Shown here: piece by piece, positions 1 through 14,100 of the stretch
How positions within the stretch are numbered: the first letter of the stretch is position 1
Layout of the letters: each line of letters opens with the position of its first letter
Assembly: GCA_947044365.1 (NCBI GenBank)
Contig: OX345649.1
Coordinates: forward strand, 5,520,687-5,584,686
From: Petrosia ficiformis
Lineage: Eukaryota > Porifera > Demospongiae > Haplosclerida > Petrosiidae
Length of the DNA: 64,000 nt
Direction: 5' to 3'
The notes under the pieces: generated by a model
Databases searched by the model: none
Seen by the model: only the letters and a program-made list of their open reading frames with translations
Told to the model about the DNA's origin: nothing
Position numbers and translations under genes: made by a program

Positions 1-436
1 GAACAGCTAGATGAGTAAATTGATGAATGGATGGATGGATGGATGGATGATAGATGGATGGATGGATGGATGGATAGATGGATGATAGATGGATGGATGG
101 ATGGATAGATAGATGATAGATGGATGGATGAATGGATGGATGGATGGATGGATGATAGATGGATGGATGGATAGATGGATAGATGGATGATAGATGGTCA
201 GATGTATGGATAGATGGTCAGATGTTGATCAGATCAGTCTTACCTTTAAGAGTGACAGTATAATTAATTATCATAGTTCTACCAAATATAGCTGGTGTGT
301 ATTTAGGATTAGCTAATTTAGTGTTCAGGTAGAGTTTGAAACTAGGATCAAAATCAATCTCTTTATCTCCTAACATGATTGTCTGACGATTACCAGAACC
401 TTTTGATAGATGGATAGATAGATAGATAGATACATG

Positions 437-476
<40 letters not shown>

Positions 477-3400
477 ACACAATGATTGTTTTTACAAATC
501 TAGTGATAAAAGATTGTGAGTTTATAGGTAACCAGACATAGATTCATGTATATATGTAGTGCATACATACATACATACATACACACATACATACATGTAC
601 ATACATACATACATATATACATACATACATGTACATACACACATACCTTTGACATTCCTATCCAGTACACTATCAATAACAGGATCAATATACTCATCAA
701 CATCTTTAAACAAGAATGGATAGCCATATTTAATAGCTAGTTCAAGCTGTTTGAGGAAGTCTGGATCATTGAATGTAGCAATCTGCAGTGGGTGATTACA
801 TAATATGAACTACTTCTTACAACAAGATACATACACTGTATATACATGTTTGTATACTGTATGTACCATAATCATACATGTAATTACATACAGTATACAT
901 GTATGTACTTAGATATAACCTTTATATACCTTGAGGTTGTTTTTCTCTTCTTTTTTACGTATCCATGTGAGAGCTTGTTGTTGAGGATCAATACACAGAG
1001 GATATCGACTAGCTTGTGTAGTGAGGATACCATTTTGTATAGATAATTCATCAGGTGGAAGGGATTCTGATGTCCATCTGTGATGAGATTGAGGATGAGG
1101 AGAATGAGGATGAGAAGAATGAGAATGAGGAGGAAAATGAGAATGAGAAGATTGATGAGATTGAGGATGAGGAGAATGAGGAGAATGAGGAGATTGAGGA
1201 TGAGGAGAATGAGAATGAGGAGAATAAGAATGAGGAAATTTATGAGCTTCAGGATGAGAAGAATGAAAATGAGGAGATTGAGGATGAGAAGTATGAGAAC
1301 GAGGAATAGAGAAGAATAAGAATGAGGAAGAGTAGCAGAATGAGAATGAGAATGAGAATAAGGAAGAAAAGTATGAGATCTAGGTAAAAGCACAAATGAG
1401 AAAGAACAGAAGGAAGAATGCCTGTTAATATTATACATACTCACTTGCTGATTTCTACATCATTAGTCAGTAGTACTTCCAATTTATAGGGTTGACTTAG
1501 GGGGATACCCCTGTTAATCACATCCTTCTCCCAATCTTCAGTTAACATAGTACGACGGAAGTCCCATGAGAAAGCACCAAGGTAACTCAAAAAGGCCGAC
1601 GATAAAAGACAATCTCCTAACAAACGAACTTGTTTCCTTTTCAACTCTTCAAAATCTTCTTGCCAACGAACCTTCTCTGAACCCAATCCAGAAATAAGTT
1701 TACTAGCAGCTGACAATCGTCTCTGCATAAGCTCAGCTTCCTCCTCAAGTGCTTTTCTCTCAGACATAGCCTGCTCGTATTGTTGACCTAATGTTTTCAG
1801 TTCAGTTTCAATACTGCTCAGTTCTTTCTGTATCTTGTCCAGTTCTCTTTTACTCATCTGAAAGTTCTTCTCCAGTAAAGCCACTTTATCTCTCTTTGGT
1901 TTGATTTCACGAGCTACAAAGCAGTACCCAAGAACAGCCATTGCAAATTTAAACAAACCACCTCCAGCTTTACTAATATCCTTCATTTTATCATAAGTCA
2001 TGTCCATCTTGTCCATTTTACCTTTTACTTTATTCATCTGGATATATGTACATGTACGTAAATGTATTTATACATGTATGTACATGTACATAAATGTATT
2101 TATACATGTATGTACATGTACATACATGTATTTATATATGTACATGAGTTTTATGAGGGATAATAAGATATATGTACATGTACATTAAAAGAGATATGAT
2201 ACAGACTATATGTACATGTGAATAACATCACTGTACATGTATTGTAACATGGTGGGATAAATTTACCTGTCCTAAAGTGATTCCATCAACATCCATGTTT
2301 TGTAGTGAGTGTAAGAAGTTAGTTTCGGCCATCATACCCTTTGCTGATTTCCAGTCAGGGTCTTTGTATCCTCTGAAGAGACATACACATTCACATACTG
2401 TTTGTACTGCAGAAGGAGGCTTAGCAAACGATCTGTGGTTAAAGATGGATAGATGCATTTATAGATAGATTAATAGATGAGTGGTGGATAGATAGATATA
2501 AATAGGTGAATAGATGGACTTTTAGATAGATGGATGATGTATTTTAAAGATAGATGAATGGATGGATGGATGGATAGATATATCATATTCCCAACCTAAT
2601 TTCTGTCACATCTGATTTATCAAGGTCACTAAGAGCTATCCTAGCTTCTTCCAGAGCAGGTAGTGCTTCAGCTAATGCGTCTTCAGCTTCCTTCTTCTCT
2701 ATAGCAATAACTTTATTCTGTACCTCTATCTCTTTACTTTTAGTCTGAGCAAGTTCTTGTTTCTCCTTAGCCTGGAAAAATTAAAGAGAATAGAAATGAA
2801 AACACATTAAGATACAGGTCATAACAGCTAGCATATGTAGTATTAGTGTGTGAGATTCAAACATGCACATTCATATAATAATTATTATTGTACATGTATG
2901 TATATGTAACTCAATACATGTACATGTGTACAGTCACAATGTATATTCTCTACACATCTTCTATTGAACTGACCTGTTCTGTTTTAGCAGATATATCTAC
3001 TAACAGAGCATCACATGCTTCGCTTTTCTGTTTCACAGCAACTTGCTGAACTTCTAATTTCTCATTCATTACTTTAATTTGATCTGCTGCTTCTGTTAGT
3101 TTAGTGAGACCACTACTCAAACGATGACACTGTTCAGGAAAGACAATGTATAATTATTAATATAAACATATTATATATAATATATTTACCTGATCTTGTA
3201 CAAATTTGTCTTTTTCTTGTAAAAGTTTAGTATAAGAGTTAATGAAATCCAGATAGTTCTTTGGTGTCACATGATTCACTCGTCTTAGTTTCTCTTGAAA
3301 CTGTTTACTGTAGTCTCCAACAGAAAGATGTACATGTACTACATGTTCTACAACTTGATCTCTGTGTTCATCAGGTATCTGGTCATTCTGTGAGGAGGAG

Positions 3401-5551
3401 GAGGAGGAGGAGGAGGAGGAAGAGAGATACAGGATGAAGGAGAGAGATAACAGCAACGAAGGGGAGGAGGAAGAGGAGGAGGAGAATGAGGAAGAGGAGA
3501 GATACAGGATGAAGGAGAGAGATAACAGCAACGAAGGGGAGGAGGAAGAGGAGGAGGAGGAGAGGAGAAAGAGGAGGAGGAGGAGGATGGGGAGGAGGAG
3601 GAGGAAGAGGAATAGAAGGAGGAAGAGGAGAGATACAGGATGAAGGAGAGAGATAACAGCGACGAAGGAGAGGAGGAAGAGGAGAGATAACAGGAGGTTA
3701 AGTCAAGTTTAGGAATACAAAGAGACAAAGACTACACACTACACACCTCAGCTAAGAACTGACTGGCCACAGCATGTAAGGCTTGTCTTGGCCATGCTGT
3801 AAACCAATCAATAGATGTGTTATTAACAAGACCAGGGAAGTTCCTGCATCTAGTACGAAGGGTCTCACCCACAGGTGACATACACAAAACAATATGGAGG
3901 TTATTAGAAGATTTCTTGACGAAGTATGACCAACAACTCTCTTTTGTTGGTGTTAGACCAGCTTTTTGAACCTCATCTCGTACCTAAAAAACAATGAACT
4001 ATTGTAATTATAAGCAGATAACACGATAGTCACATGATGTGACAGTATAGTCATATATGTTAGTCATATGATGTCAACTTTGGTTGGTTTATCCCATAGT
4101 AACATTACTCTATCATCTACTCTTAGCCTCTTACCTGTCCTATAATGGTTTCCTTTTCATCGTCAGGGAATAGGGCAGGTACCATACCAGATGTTAACAT
4201 GTTATTAATGAGCTCAAGAAAACCTTCCTGAGCAACATGACCATCAGAAAATAAAAACACCATCTAATAGAAATGAAACTGATGATGCATGTGCACATGT
4301 ACTGTGGTTGTGGTGTTCTAGTTGTGTTTGTTTTGTATATGTACATTTACATGTACATTTCATGTTGTTGTTGTGGTGTATATATAATACATGTACATGT
4401 GTATAATGTATATGTGCATGTACATGTTGTTGTTGTGGTGTATATTATTTCGCTAGTATATATAAATATATATACATGTATGTATTCTTAGTCATGTTGT
4501 TGCTGTAATGTATTAGTACCTTTTTGTTTTCCAATCCTAATTTGTTATAAAGAGACTTTAGGTCTTCTCTAAACTCTTCCTCTCCATATCCTCGACTAAG
4601 AGTAATCTCAAAAACTTCACATCCTGCAGCAAATGCTGCCACTCTAGCTACACTCTGACGACCACTACCTCCAACTCCTACTAAAAGGGCGTGTCCTTGA
4701 TCCATACGTATGACCCTATGGACTCTTGTTAAGTGTTCCAATGCATCATCAAATAACACAAGATTCATTGGATTATGAGTCTCATTGTATTCCTCTAGAA
4801 TCTGTGAGTACATGTACAGCAACATTTGTGGTAATAATAAAATCGTTATGTTATATATATTATATACATTCATATTGGTAAAATACCATCTTACCCTATA
4901 AAGTCTATGGAGAGCACAAAATATATATCAAAAAATAATTCCAGTCACATGACAGAGATTATTAAAAAATAGCTTTGTCATGTGATGATTTGTTATCAAT
5001 TGTTATGGAGAGTACATGTATACTAATAATCTCCTTACCTCATCAAATAGTCCCTTAGCAGCATCATAATCTTGGATATCTTCATAAAGACGAGGTAAGT
5101 CTGGCTGAAGAGCTGTACGATAGTCACCATATAACAAGGGATCGTGTTCAGCAACAGTAACATGATCAGGGAAGTGTTCTTGTAATAATTCTGAGACATG
5201 TTCCTACATGTACATTATAAAATGTATACATGATGTACATGTACATGTATATAATATGTATATATATAATATATAATATATATATTATACATACATACAT
5301 ACATACATACATACATACAAACATATATACATACATACATACATACATACATACGTACATACAAACATATATACATACATACGTACATACATACATACAT
5401 ACATGTACATACATACATACATACATACATACATACATACATACATACAAACATATATACATACATACATACATACATACATACGTACATACAAACATAT
5501 ATACATACATACATACATACATACATACATGTACATACATACATACATACA

Positions 5552-5585
<34 letters not shown>

Positions 5586-8500
5586 CACTCACTTTAACAA
5601 TAGTTCTATCTTTATCATTAGTTAACCTATCATAGAATACTCTATTACACTCATTCCTCCATAGTCTCACAAATAGATCAGGAGAATCAAACCTGTCTGG
5701 AGTAGACAATGAGAGACCATGATATATACGAGAGAGGTCCCTCAAATTAAAGATATAATGAAACTTAGAAGGAGTAGGTGGAAGATCTCTCACTATCCTG
5801 TTGTAGAGATCAAGTGTGGCTGTTGTGATCAGCTTAGATAAATCCTGCACAGCTGTGTAGAAAACAAGTATAATTATATGTAAGAGTGTGTCTGTGTGTG
5901 TTATATACATACAAACTCTTACATATAATTAAGAATTGTGGGTTTGCGTGTACCTATGTGTGCATGTGTGTACCTTTCTTGAATGGTTTAAGATGTCCTG
6001 ATAATATACAGGAATATATATGATATAGTGACTCAGGTGATGGAAATGTCACATTAAAAACACTAAATAGTGATATAAACCTAGGATCAACTTCATTACG
6101 ACCACCACCTGCCTATGAAAATAGAAAATACATGTACATGTACATGTAAGTGAATGTACATGTACATGTAAGTGAACGTACATGTATATGTCAGTGAACA
6201 TACACATGTACATATATGTATGGATAATGAAACAGATAGATAAAATAGATGTTTGATGAGTATATTTATATAAATATGATCATTGGATACATATTACCAT
6301 GGATTTTACTGTAAAGGAATTACTACTTACTTTTCCCATAGCAGCTACAAAACCAATGTCTTTAAAAGACTTCCAGTTCAAGTCTTTTCCTCTATCATAC
6401 ATACCTCCTTTCTCTAGAAATAGTTTAAGTAAAGCTATAGGCTGTTGAGTGCCGTATTTATCAACCTACAGAAAAGATAAATGAACAGATGAAATAGATG
6501 GATACGTGGATAGATGGATAAATAAATTGACAGATGGGATGGATAGATGGATGGGATCGAATATTAGACTGATGAATGAATGGAGAGATGAATCACTGTA
6601 TAGATACAGTATGATGGATAGATAAATAGATGTATAATCAGATAGATAGATAGATAGATACAAAGATGGAAGGTTCCTGCACTCAGCTAACCTGTGGCAT
6701 ATTCATGTCATCGATGGAGACTACCAATCTTTTTCCTGGAGGAGGTCCAAAAGTGTCTTTAGTTCTCTTCTCTACATTTGCCTCTAGATTACGTTGAACA
6801 TCCATACTAGTGGTACGTGATGAGAAGTTGATGTTCAAGAGAAGCTGAGAGAGAGAGGTGGGGGGGATAGATAGATAGACATATAGATAGATAGATTAAT
6901 AGATAGATGAATAGAGAGACAGAGAGAAAGAGAAGACAGAGATGGGAAAGTATGGACAGTTGATAGATGGTAGATACTTTATACTCACAGTTGTTTCCGG
7001 GCTCAGGTTACGAAGAAAATTCTGAGTAGTAGCTGTTTTTGAAGTTCCAGTTTCTCCAACCAGTACAACAGGTTTATGTTTCTGTACCATTAAATTCAAT
7101 AGCCAAGTATTTCGTACAGTATCCACAGTGGGTACCAAGATCTCATTAAACTTAACATCAACTTGGTGTTCATATTCTGGTACCTTATCCGCCCAGGGTA
7201 CCCATTTCTGCTGTTTATCATCAAAATAATACTCGTATAATGTTGGATAATGAATAGGGATTTCTCCTGGACCCGCTACTGCACCCTCTCCTGGAACTTC
7301 AGTTAAGCTTGCTAGCTTTTTGACATATGAATCAAACTTGACCTGGAAAAATGACAGTTGTTATACAGTGAGTAGTCACATAATAATTATAATATATCTC
7401 ACTTGGCTGTCTTCTACTAGTGTTGCTCCCAAAGAGCGATATAATGCAGCTAGGAAGTAGCTCTCAAGCGTTGCTGATCCTATACCCAGAGAAGGACCAT
7501 TACCATCTTTAGTAGCAGCTGTTTCATCAATATTGAATGGTAAAAAGGCATCTAACATTTTACAAAGTTGAGTTACCTGTATGTATAGAAAATGAAAAGA
7601 TGAATGGATGGATGGATGAACAAAAAGAAAGATGTATGAATAGGTGTGATCGAATAGATTGAGCAATGAATGGAAATTATAGATGGATAGATAAATTGAA
7701 AAATAGATAGATGGATAGATGAATGAGTGGACAGAATGTGATTAATAGAACGAGGATGACATAATAATAGATGGATGACCTGATTAATGGATAGATGAAT
7801 GAGTGGATACATATTATTTGATAGAAGGATGGACAGAATGTGATTAATAGAGCGAGGATGACTATAGTCACATAATAATTTTACCATATTCAAATTAGTG
7901 ATGGGTAGAATAGTCTTCAGTTTCTCTGTCTGTCTTCCATCTTGTATTCCATCAAGTATATATGATATTAATTTAGTTACATACTTTTCATACAAACTCT
8001 GAAACTCTTTTCTATCATTCTCAGCTGGGAAACCATTAACCCATTTGTCCCAATATGGTTGATAACCCAAGTTCTTGGGATCCACAAATACCATACCACA
8101 ACGAGATACTGTAGCCGGAGAGGCATATTGCAGATCACCAACCTAATGTTCAGATAGAAGACAAGAATCATGAATAGACAGATCGAGTCTCATGGTAGAA
8201 ATACAACAGATGACGAAAATAAGAGTAAATTTTAATTATCTCCTTACCTCAACTAGTAGAGCACAATGTTTTTGTAATCGTATTCTTTCTCCATTGGCCA
8301 GTGTCAGTAGCTTATTGTCATCCATCACAGAATTCATGTTTTCTACCCACAATGCATCAACATCACCATCAAACAATATATACTTGCGTTCATTTTTATC
8401 AGTTGGTTTGTTAATCTCACGAAAGATGTTGGACAGAAGTCCATCAGTCCAGTCTCGAGTTATGGGATCCAGAATACCATAGAGTTCAATTACAGTCACT

Positions 8501-9151
8501 GCCTTTGGGTTCATTGTATACAGTTTTGTAGCTAGTCCTAACCTATAAATTTAATACATTCAAGTATTTGTGTATCTATCTGTCTGTTCATCCATCCATC
8601 TATCTATCCATCCATCTGTCTGTCCACCCATCCATCTGTCTGTCCATCTGTCCGTCCATCCATCCATCTGTGTGTCCATCCGTCCGTCCATTTGTCTGTC
8701 CGTCCATCTGTCTGTCCATACATCCATCTATCCATGTATTACTTTGTTTGAGCTCGTGCTAATGTATTTATAACAACACTTTTCCCTCCTCCTGTAGGAC
8801 CCACTATCATAGTAGTGTGACGTGTTAACATAGTCTCATATTGTTGAACCACTTTATCAATCTGTATGTATGTATGTATGTATGTATGTATGTATGTATG
8901 TATGTATGTATGTATGTATGTATATATGTACGTATGTATGTATGTATGTATGTATGTATGTATGTATGTATGTATGTATGTATGTATGTATATATGTACG
9001 TATGTATGTATGTATGTATTTATGTATGTATGTATGTATGTATGTATGTATGTATGTACGTATGTATGTATGTATGTATGTATGTACGCACGTATGTATG
9101 TATGTATGTATGTATGTATGTATGTATGTATGTATGTATGTATGTATGTAC

Positions 9152-9182
<31 letters not shown>

Positions 9183-10296
9183 TGTATGTATTTATGTATG
9201 TATGTATGTATGTATGTATGTATGTATGTATGTATGTATGTATGTATGTATGTATGTATGTATATAAACATACCTGATGAGGTAAGAGAATATAGTTATT
9301 GTCTGTAATTGCATCTTCTACTGCATCATTGAAATTGGGATATCGTACACGAGGACAATCCAGTCCAGGAAATAGATCTGATATCAGACCAAGAAATAGG
9401 GGAACATCCTCAAAAACAAACTTAGGGAGGTTCATGTCTCGTAGAGCTCTCATGAGTACTACATCCTATGAAGGCAAGGAGAAGAGAAAGATGAAGAGGA
9501 GGTGTTTGTTACTGTACCTCGTCTAGATCTGGAGATCCTCTCTTGAGTTCACCAGCCATTACTAACACAGCTTTAAGAGCACGAAGGCCAAAATCATAAT
9601 GGTGTTGACGAGAGAGCTGTCCTTTAGCAAGCTTATATAGCACTGTCATCTTTTTAGCAAGAATCTATCGAAAGCAGTAGTTTATGTATGTAGTAACTAC
9701 ATGTACACTGTTTGTTGTAATGTAATGTATAAATATAATATAGTTATAATTGCATACCTTAGCCATCAAGAATCCCTCGGAGAACAACATGATTTCACAA
9801 ATTTGTTCCAAGTCTGGTACAATAACAACAACAGGTCGAAAGAGGGCCTTCACGCTCTCTGGTAATTCTGTACGTCCAGCATAACCTGGATTCATTGTAA
9901 TGAATATACCGACTCGAGAATCAAGATTGATCTCTACTCCTTCAAACTGAAAAGTGAATGGATAGGATAATGGATGAATGGATGGATAGATGGACCAATG
10001 GATGAGGAATACATAGATGAATAGATGGATAGATGGTAGGTGGATGGATTGCTAGATGGATACATGAATGAATGGATGGAATAGACAGATGGATAGACAG
10101 ATGCTGGATGGTTAGAAGAATGGATGAACTAATGAACATACCTGAAATTTCTTGTGTTTATTAATGAGTGCATTTTGAATGGTTTTAATTTGTGTTGATA
10201 TAACAGATAATACTGAGATATCAATACGATTAAACTCATCAAAACAACCCCATGCACCACATTGACACAAACCAGAATAGATCTTACCAACAGCCT

Positions 10297-10328
<32 letters not shown>

Positions 10329-11108
10329 TCAGGTATTGAATACTATTGTTATCATACCAAACCTTGTAGTCCATTCCTTCTCCGCAGTTAGTAACTACAC
10401 ACAACAGTGCTAATGCTTTGGCTAAGTCTTTAACAGTCTCTGTCTTACCAGTTCCAGCAGGACCAGCTGGAGCTCCACCCAAATGCATTGACAAAGCCTA
10501 ATAGAATACATAACATAATGTATGTACATGTACATGTATGTACTTGTGTGACATATACAAGTACATGTACATACATGTGTATGTACATATGTACATATAA
10601 ATTACCTGTGTCATAGTGAGGTAGATCCTATCAGTTAGTGGTGTAATAACAAGACGTCCATTAAGACCCATATACTCATATCCATACCCAAAGGTACCAG
10701 TACATTGTCTCACTATTAGTTTATCAGGTTCTTGTTCCCAATAGAATCGTAACTGACTCTCCCACTCAAACTCACGAGCATCCATTATACTATGTGTGTG
10801 TGTATGATACATGTGATAATGTGATGTCTGTGATTTGTGATGTCTGTGACTCTGCATGTCGGAAATTACATGTGATAATATATGTGATAATATACATGTA
10901 TGTCTCTGTGTGATGTGTGTGATGTGTGATGTCTGTGACTCTGCATGTCAGATATTACATATGTCTTTGTGTGATGTGTGCGTGTGTGACTAACCTGTCT
11001 CGTACAAATCTATCTACAATATCTCTGTTGTGTACATCAACAATAAGTACTGAATTGAACTTCTTACGATCATTCTTACTTAGCTGAGATCTTACCTACA
11101 TAGATTGG

Positions 11109-11171
<63 letters not shown>

Positions 11172-14100
11172 GATAGAGAGTACATACTAAATACACATGT
11201 ACATATTGTACATCCTGATATTACATACACATACATGTAGATGTATATATATGTGTGTTTACCTTCACTACAAGATCATCAATCTGACCATGTAGTTTTT
11301 TGGAGTAATTCTTCATTGCCTTTTTGTCTCCCTTCTTCACTTTCTGAAACACATCCTCAACTTCCCACGTCCACCATACCTGATTAACAGCAAGTATTAC
11401 CATACCCTGATAATCATACATCCATTCCACTCTGAGAAGAAATGAGGGAATCAGTAGATGACATCCATACATCTTTACTCATACATAATTACATGTACAG
11501 TACATGTACATGTATATTATATAAGTGTACATATACAAGCACAATATACTATGTACATGTCCATCATGCACATGTACAGCCCAGTGGGCCCACATAATGT
11601 AACAGATGTACACATATTCACATATGTACATGCATATAAATCATTACCTTGTCTTTCTGTCACAGTAATAGAAAATAGATTCTTTTGTAATAAGTCTGTT
11701 TGTATGTCTCATTTCATTAAGTACGTTTGTCATCCAGTCCTCAACACGACCCTCAGCAACTATTCCTGTACGAAATTCCATCTCTTCTCCTTCACTAGAG
11801 ACCATGCCTGCAGCTACAGACTCTCCAGCTGGTCCAGCATTGAACTTAAGACTAGAAATGTTATCAAACATCTGAGAGGAGGAGAAGGAAGAGGAAGTTA
11901 TGAAAGAAGGATTAGAAGAATGATTAGACGAGGAGAGAGAAAGAAGGGATGGGGAGAGGATTAAGAAAATATGAGGAGGAAAAGGAGAGGGAGAGGATCA
12001 ATGGGAAACATGATGCTACACATATATTTACCATACTGTACTGTATGTGTGTACATGTACATGTATATACATGTACCTACCTTTATCATGTGTTCCTGCA
12101 CACATGTGCATTCATGACTCCCCAATATAGAGAGTAACTCATCGTCAGATATAAAGAAGAAACGAGGAAAAGCGTTCCTCTTACTGTCCAGATAGTCATT
12201 CAAACTCTTCTGACATTTTTCTAATCCTGTACTCAACATTTCTAGATCTTGAAGACGATTATCAGTATGACACACATCAGTAACTATTGGATTCTTTGCT
12301 GTTTCCTGCATTATCTATAATTAAGTTCAATAATACCACATCATCTCTATAATAAGTGTCTATCTGTCTGTTTGTCTGTCAGTCTGCTTTTTCATCTTTT
12401 TAACACATCCTCATCTATTTAATTCACGATATGTAGGAGGTACATGTATACATACTTTTTTGAAAATCTTGTCAATATTATCAAACTTCTTTGCTTCTTC
12501 TGGTAGCTGAGCCCTGATGTCTCCACCTATGAATATACTCTCCAAGTACATCCATTTACGCTGAACTACCATCCATACCTGTGTTGAAACAATGTATATG
12601 TATGTCATGATGGATAGATAGATTAATGAATGGATGTATGGATAGTAATGAAGAATGCTTACATCAACAACTTCACTAATGTGAGAAAGAGATTTCTCCC
12701 ATTTTTGTACTCTCTCTAAGAATGGACCTACAAATCTTGATGCTGACATGCTTTGTATATTCATTGCATTGTCATCCAGTGTCATTACGATATCCTCTAC
12801 TGACCCCAATATGAAACCTCTCTCTTGTGTTCCCTTCATGTACCTAGTAATACCAGAATTCATGAGATTAATGGATGGGTGGATTAAAGGATCAATGGAG
12901 GAAGTGTAAAGGGATTAATGGATGGGTAGATGGATGGATGATAAAATTAATAGAGGAAGTATAGAGGGATTAATACATGTAGATGGTAGATGGATCAATG
13001 AAAGGATTAATGGAAGAAGTAAGTATAAAGGGATTGATGGATGGATAGATATTGTAGATGAATGAAGAATAGATGGATGGTAGATATGAATGAATAAATG
13101 GATTAATGACTGAAGCATGAAGAGATAGGTTGATGGGTGACAAATTTACAAACTCACTTATGTACAGCAAACTGCATTGATTGCCAAGTAGTGACCACTT
13201 CGTTAATTCCTTTTTCAATACTCAATTCTTTATTAGCTGATGCTACAATATCTGATATGGTATCAGTGTAGTTGTGCAATTCCATTGCAAATAAGTTATC
13301 AAGTGTGAATGTCTCTGGATTCATATCAAAATTCTTTCCAGTCAATTCCATTAACTTCTGCCAATGTCTATGAATACATACATACATACAATATATGTAC
13401 ATGAACATACATTACATACATACATACATATATACATTACATACGTACATACATACATACATACATATATACATATATACATACATACATACATACATAC
13501 ATACACTGTACATGTACATGTAAACACATACATACATATAAGTTGCATGTTCATTCATACATGTATATACACATGTACATACGCATTTACATACATGTAC
13601 AATACATGTATATTATATATTACAATTACACACACCTTTCTCTAAGTGCATCATTTTTCAGATCAGCAAACAAAGGTATGGAATCTTTGAATTCTCTCAT
13701 TTTCTCTTCCACAACCTGACACACACCCATTGCCTTCACCTCTTTGGGTAGTTTTCTTACACGTTTCATGAACTCTTCAATACCTTCCGTTAGTCTCTCT
13801 ATATCTAGGTTAGCCCATAAGGTATCTGACCACTCTTCTCGTGCAATCTAATGTACATGTAAATACATGTAATTACATGTATTTTACATGTATTTTACAT
13901 TACATTTACATGTATATGTATTTGTATTTAGTTGACTCACCTTTTGAGCTTTATAAATCTCAAACACTTTTTCAGTATTCTTCAATTCTTTGTCAACTTC
14001 TGTCATGGAAGGAAACATTGTGATAGGTAAATCAAAGAGTTTCTCTGCATTTGTCAATTCTTGTCTCTTTTTCTCCTTAGCTATATACTGCTCTTGATAC

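Noticed and set aside
1055..1319. Acidic open frames rich in Glu/Asn and in Met/Arg
   Set aside because: Translations of the GAGAATGAGGAT minisatellite in two frames; no start context and no conservation.
3348..3728. Ser/Pro-rich open frame on the minus strand
   Set aside because: Reverse reading of the GAGGAG purine tract, joined by chance to the exon 3190-3387.
5166..5625. Open frames across the ACAT repeat
   Set aside because: Repeat artefacts in a DNAH10 intron; the only coding piece nearby is the exon 5593-5844.
8841..9453. Long open frames of MYVC or TYIH repeats on both strands
   Set aside because: They are translations of the TATG/ACAT microsatellite. Only the last part of the minus frame (9274-9465) is real, and that is a DNAH10 exon.
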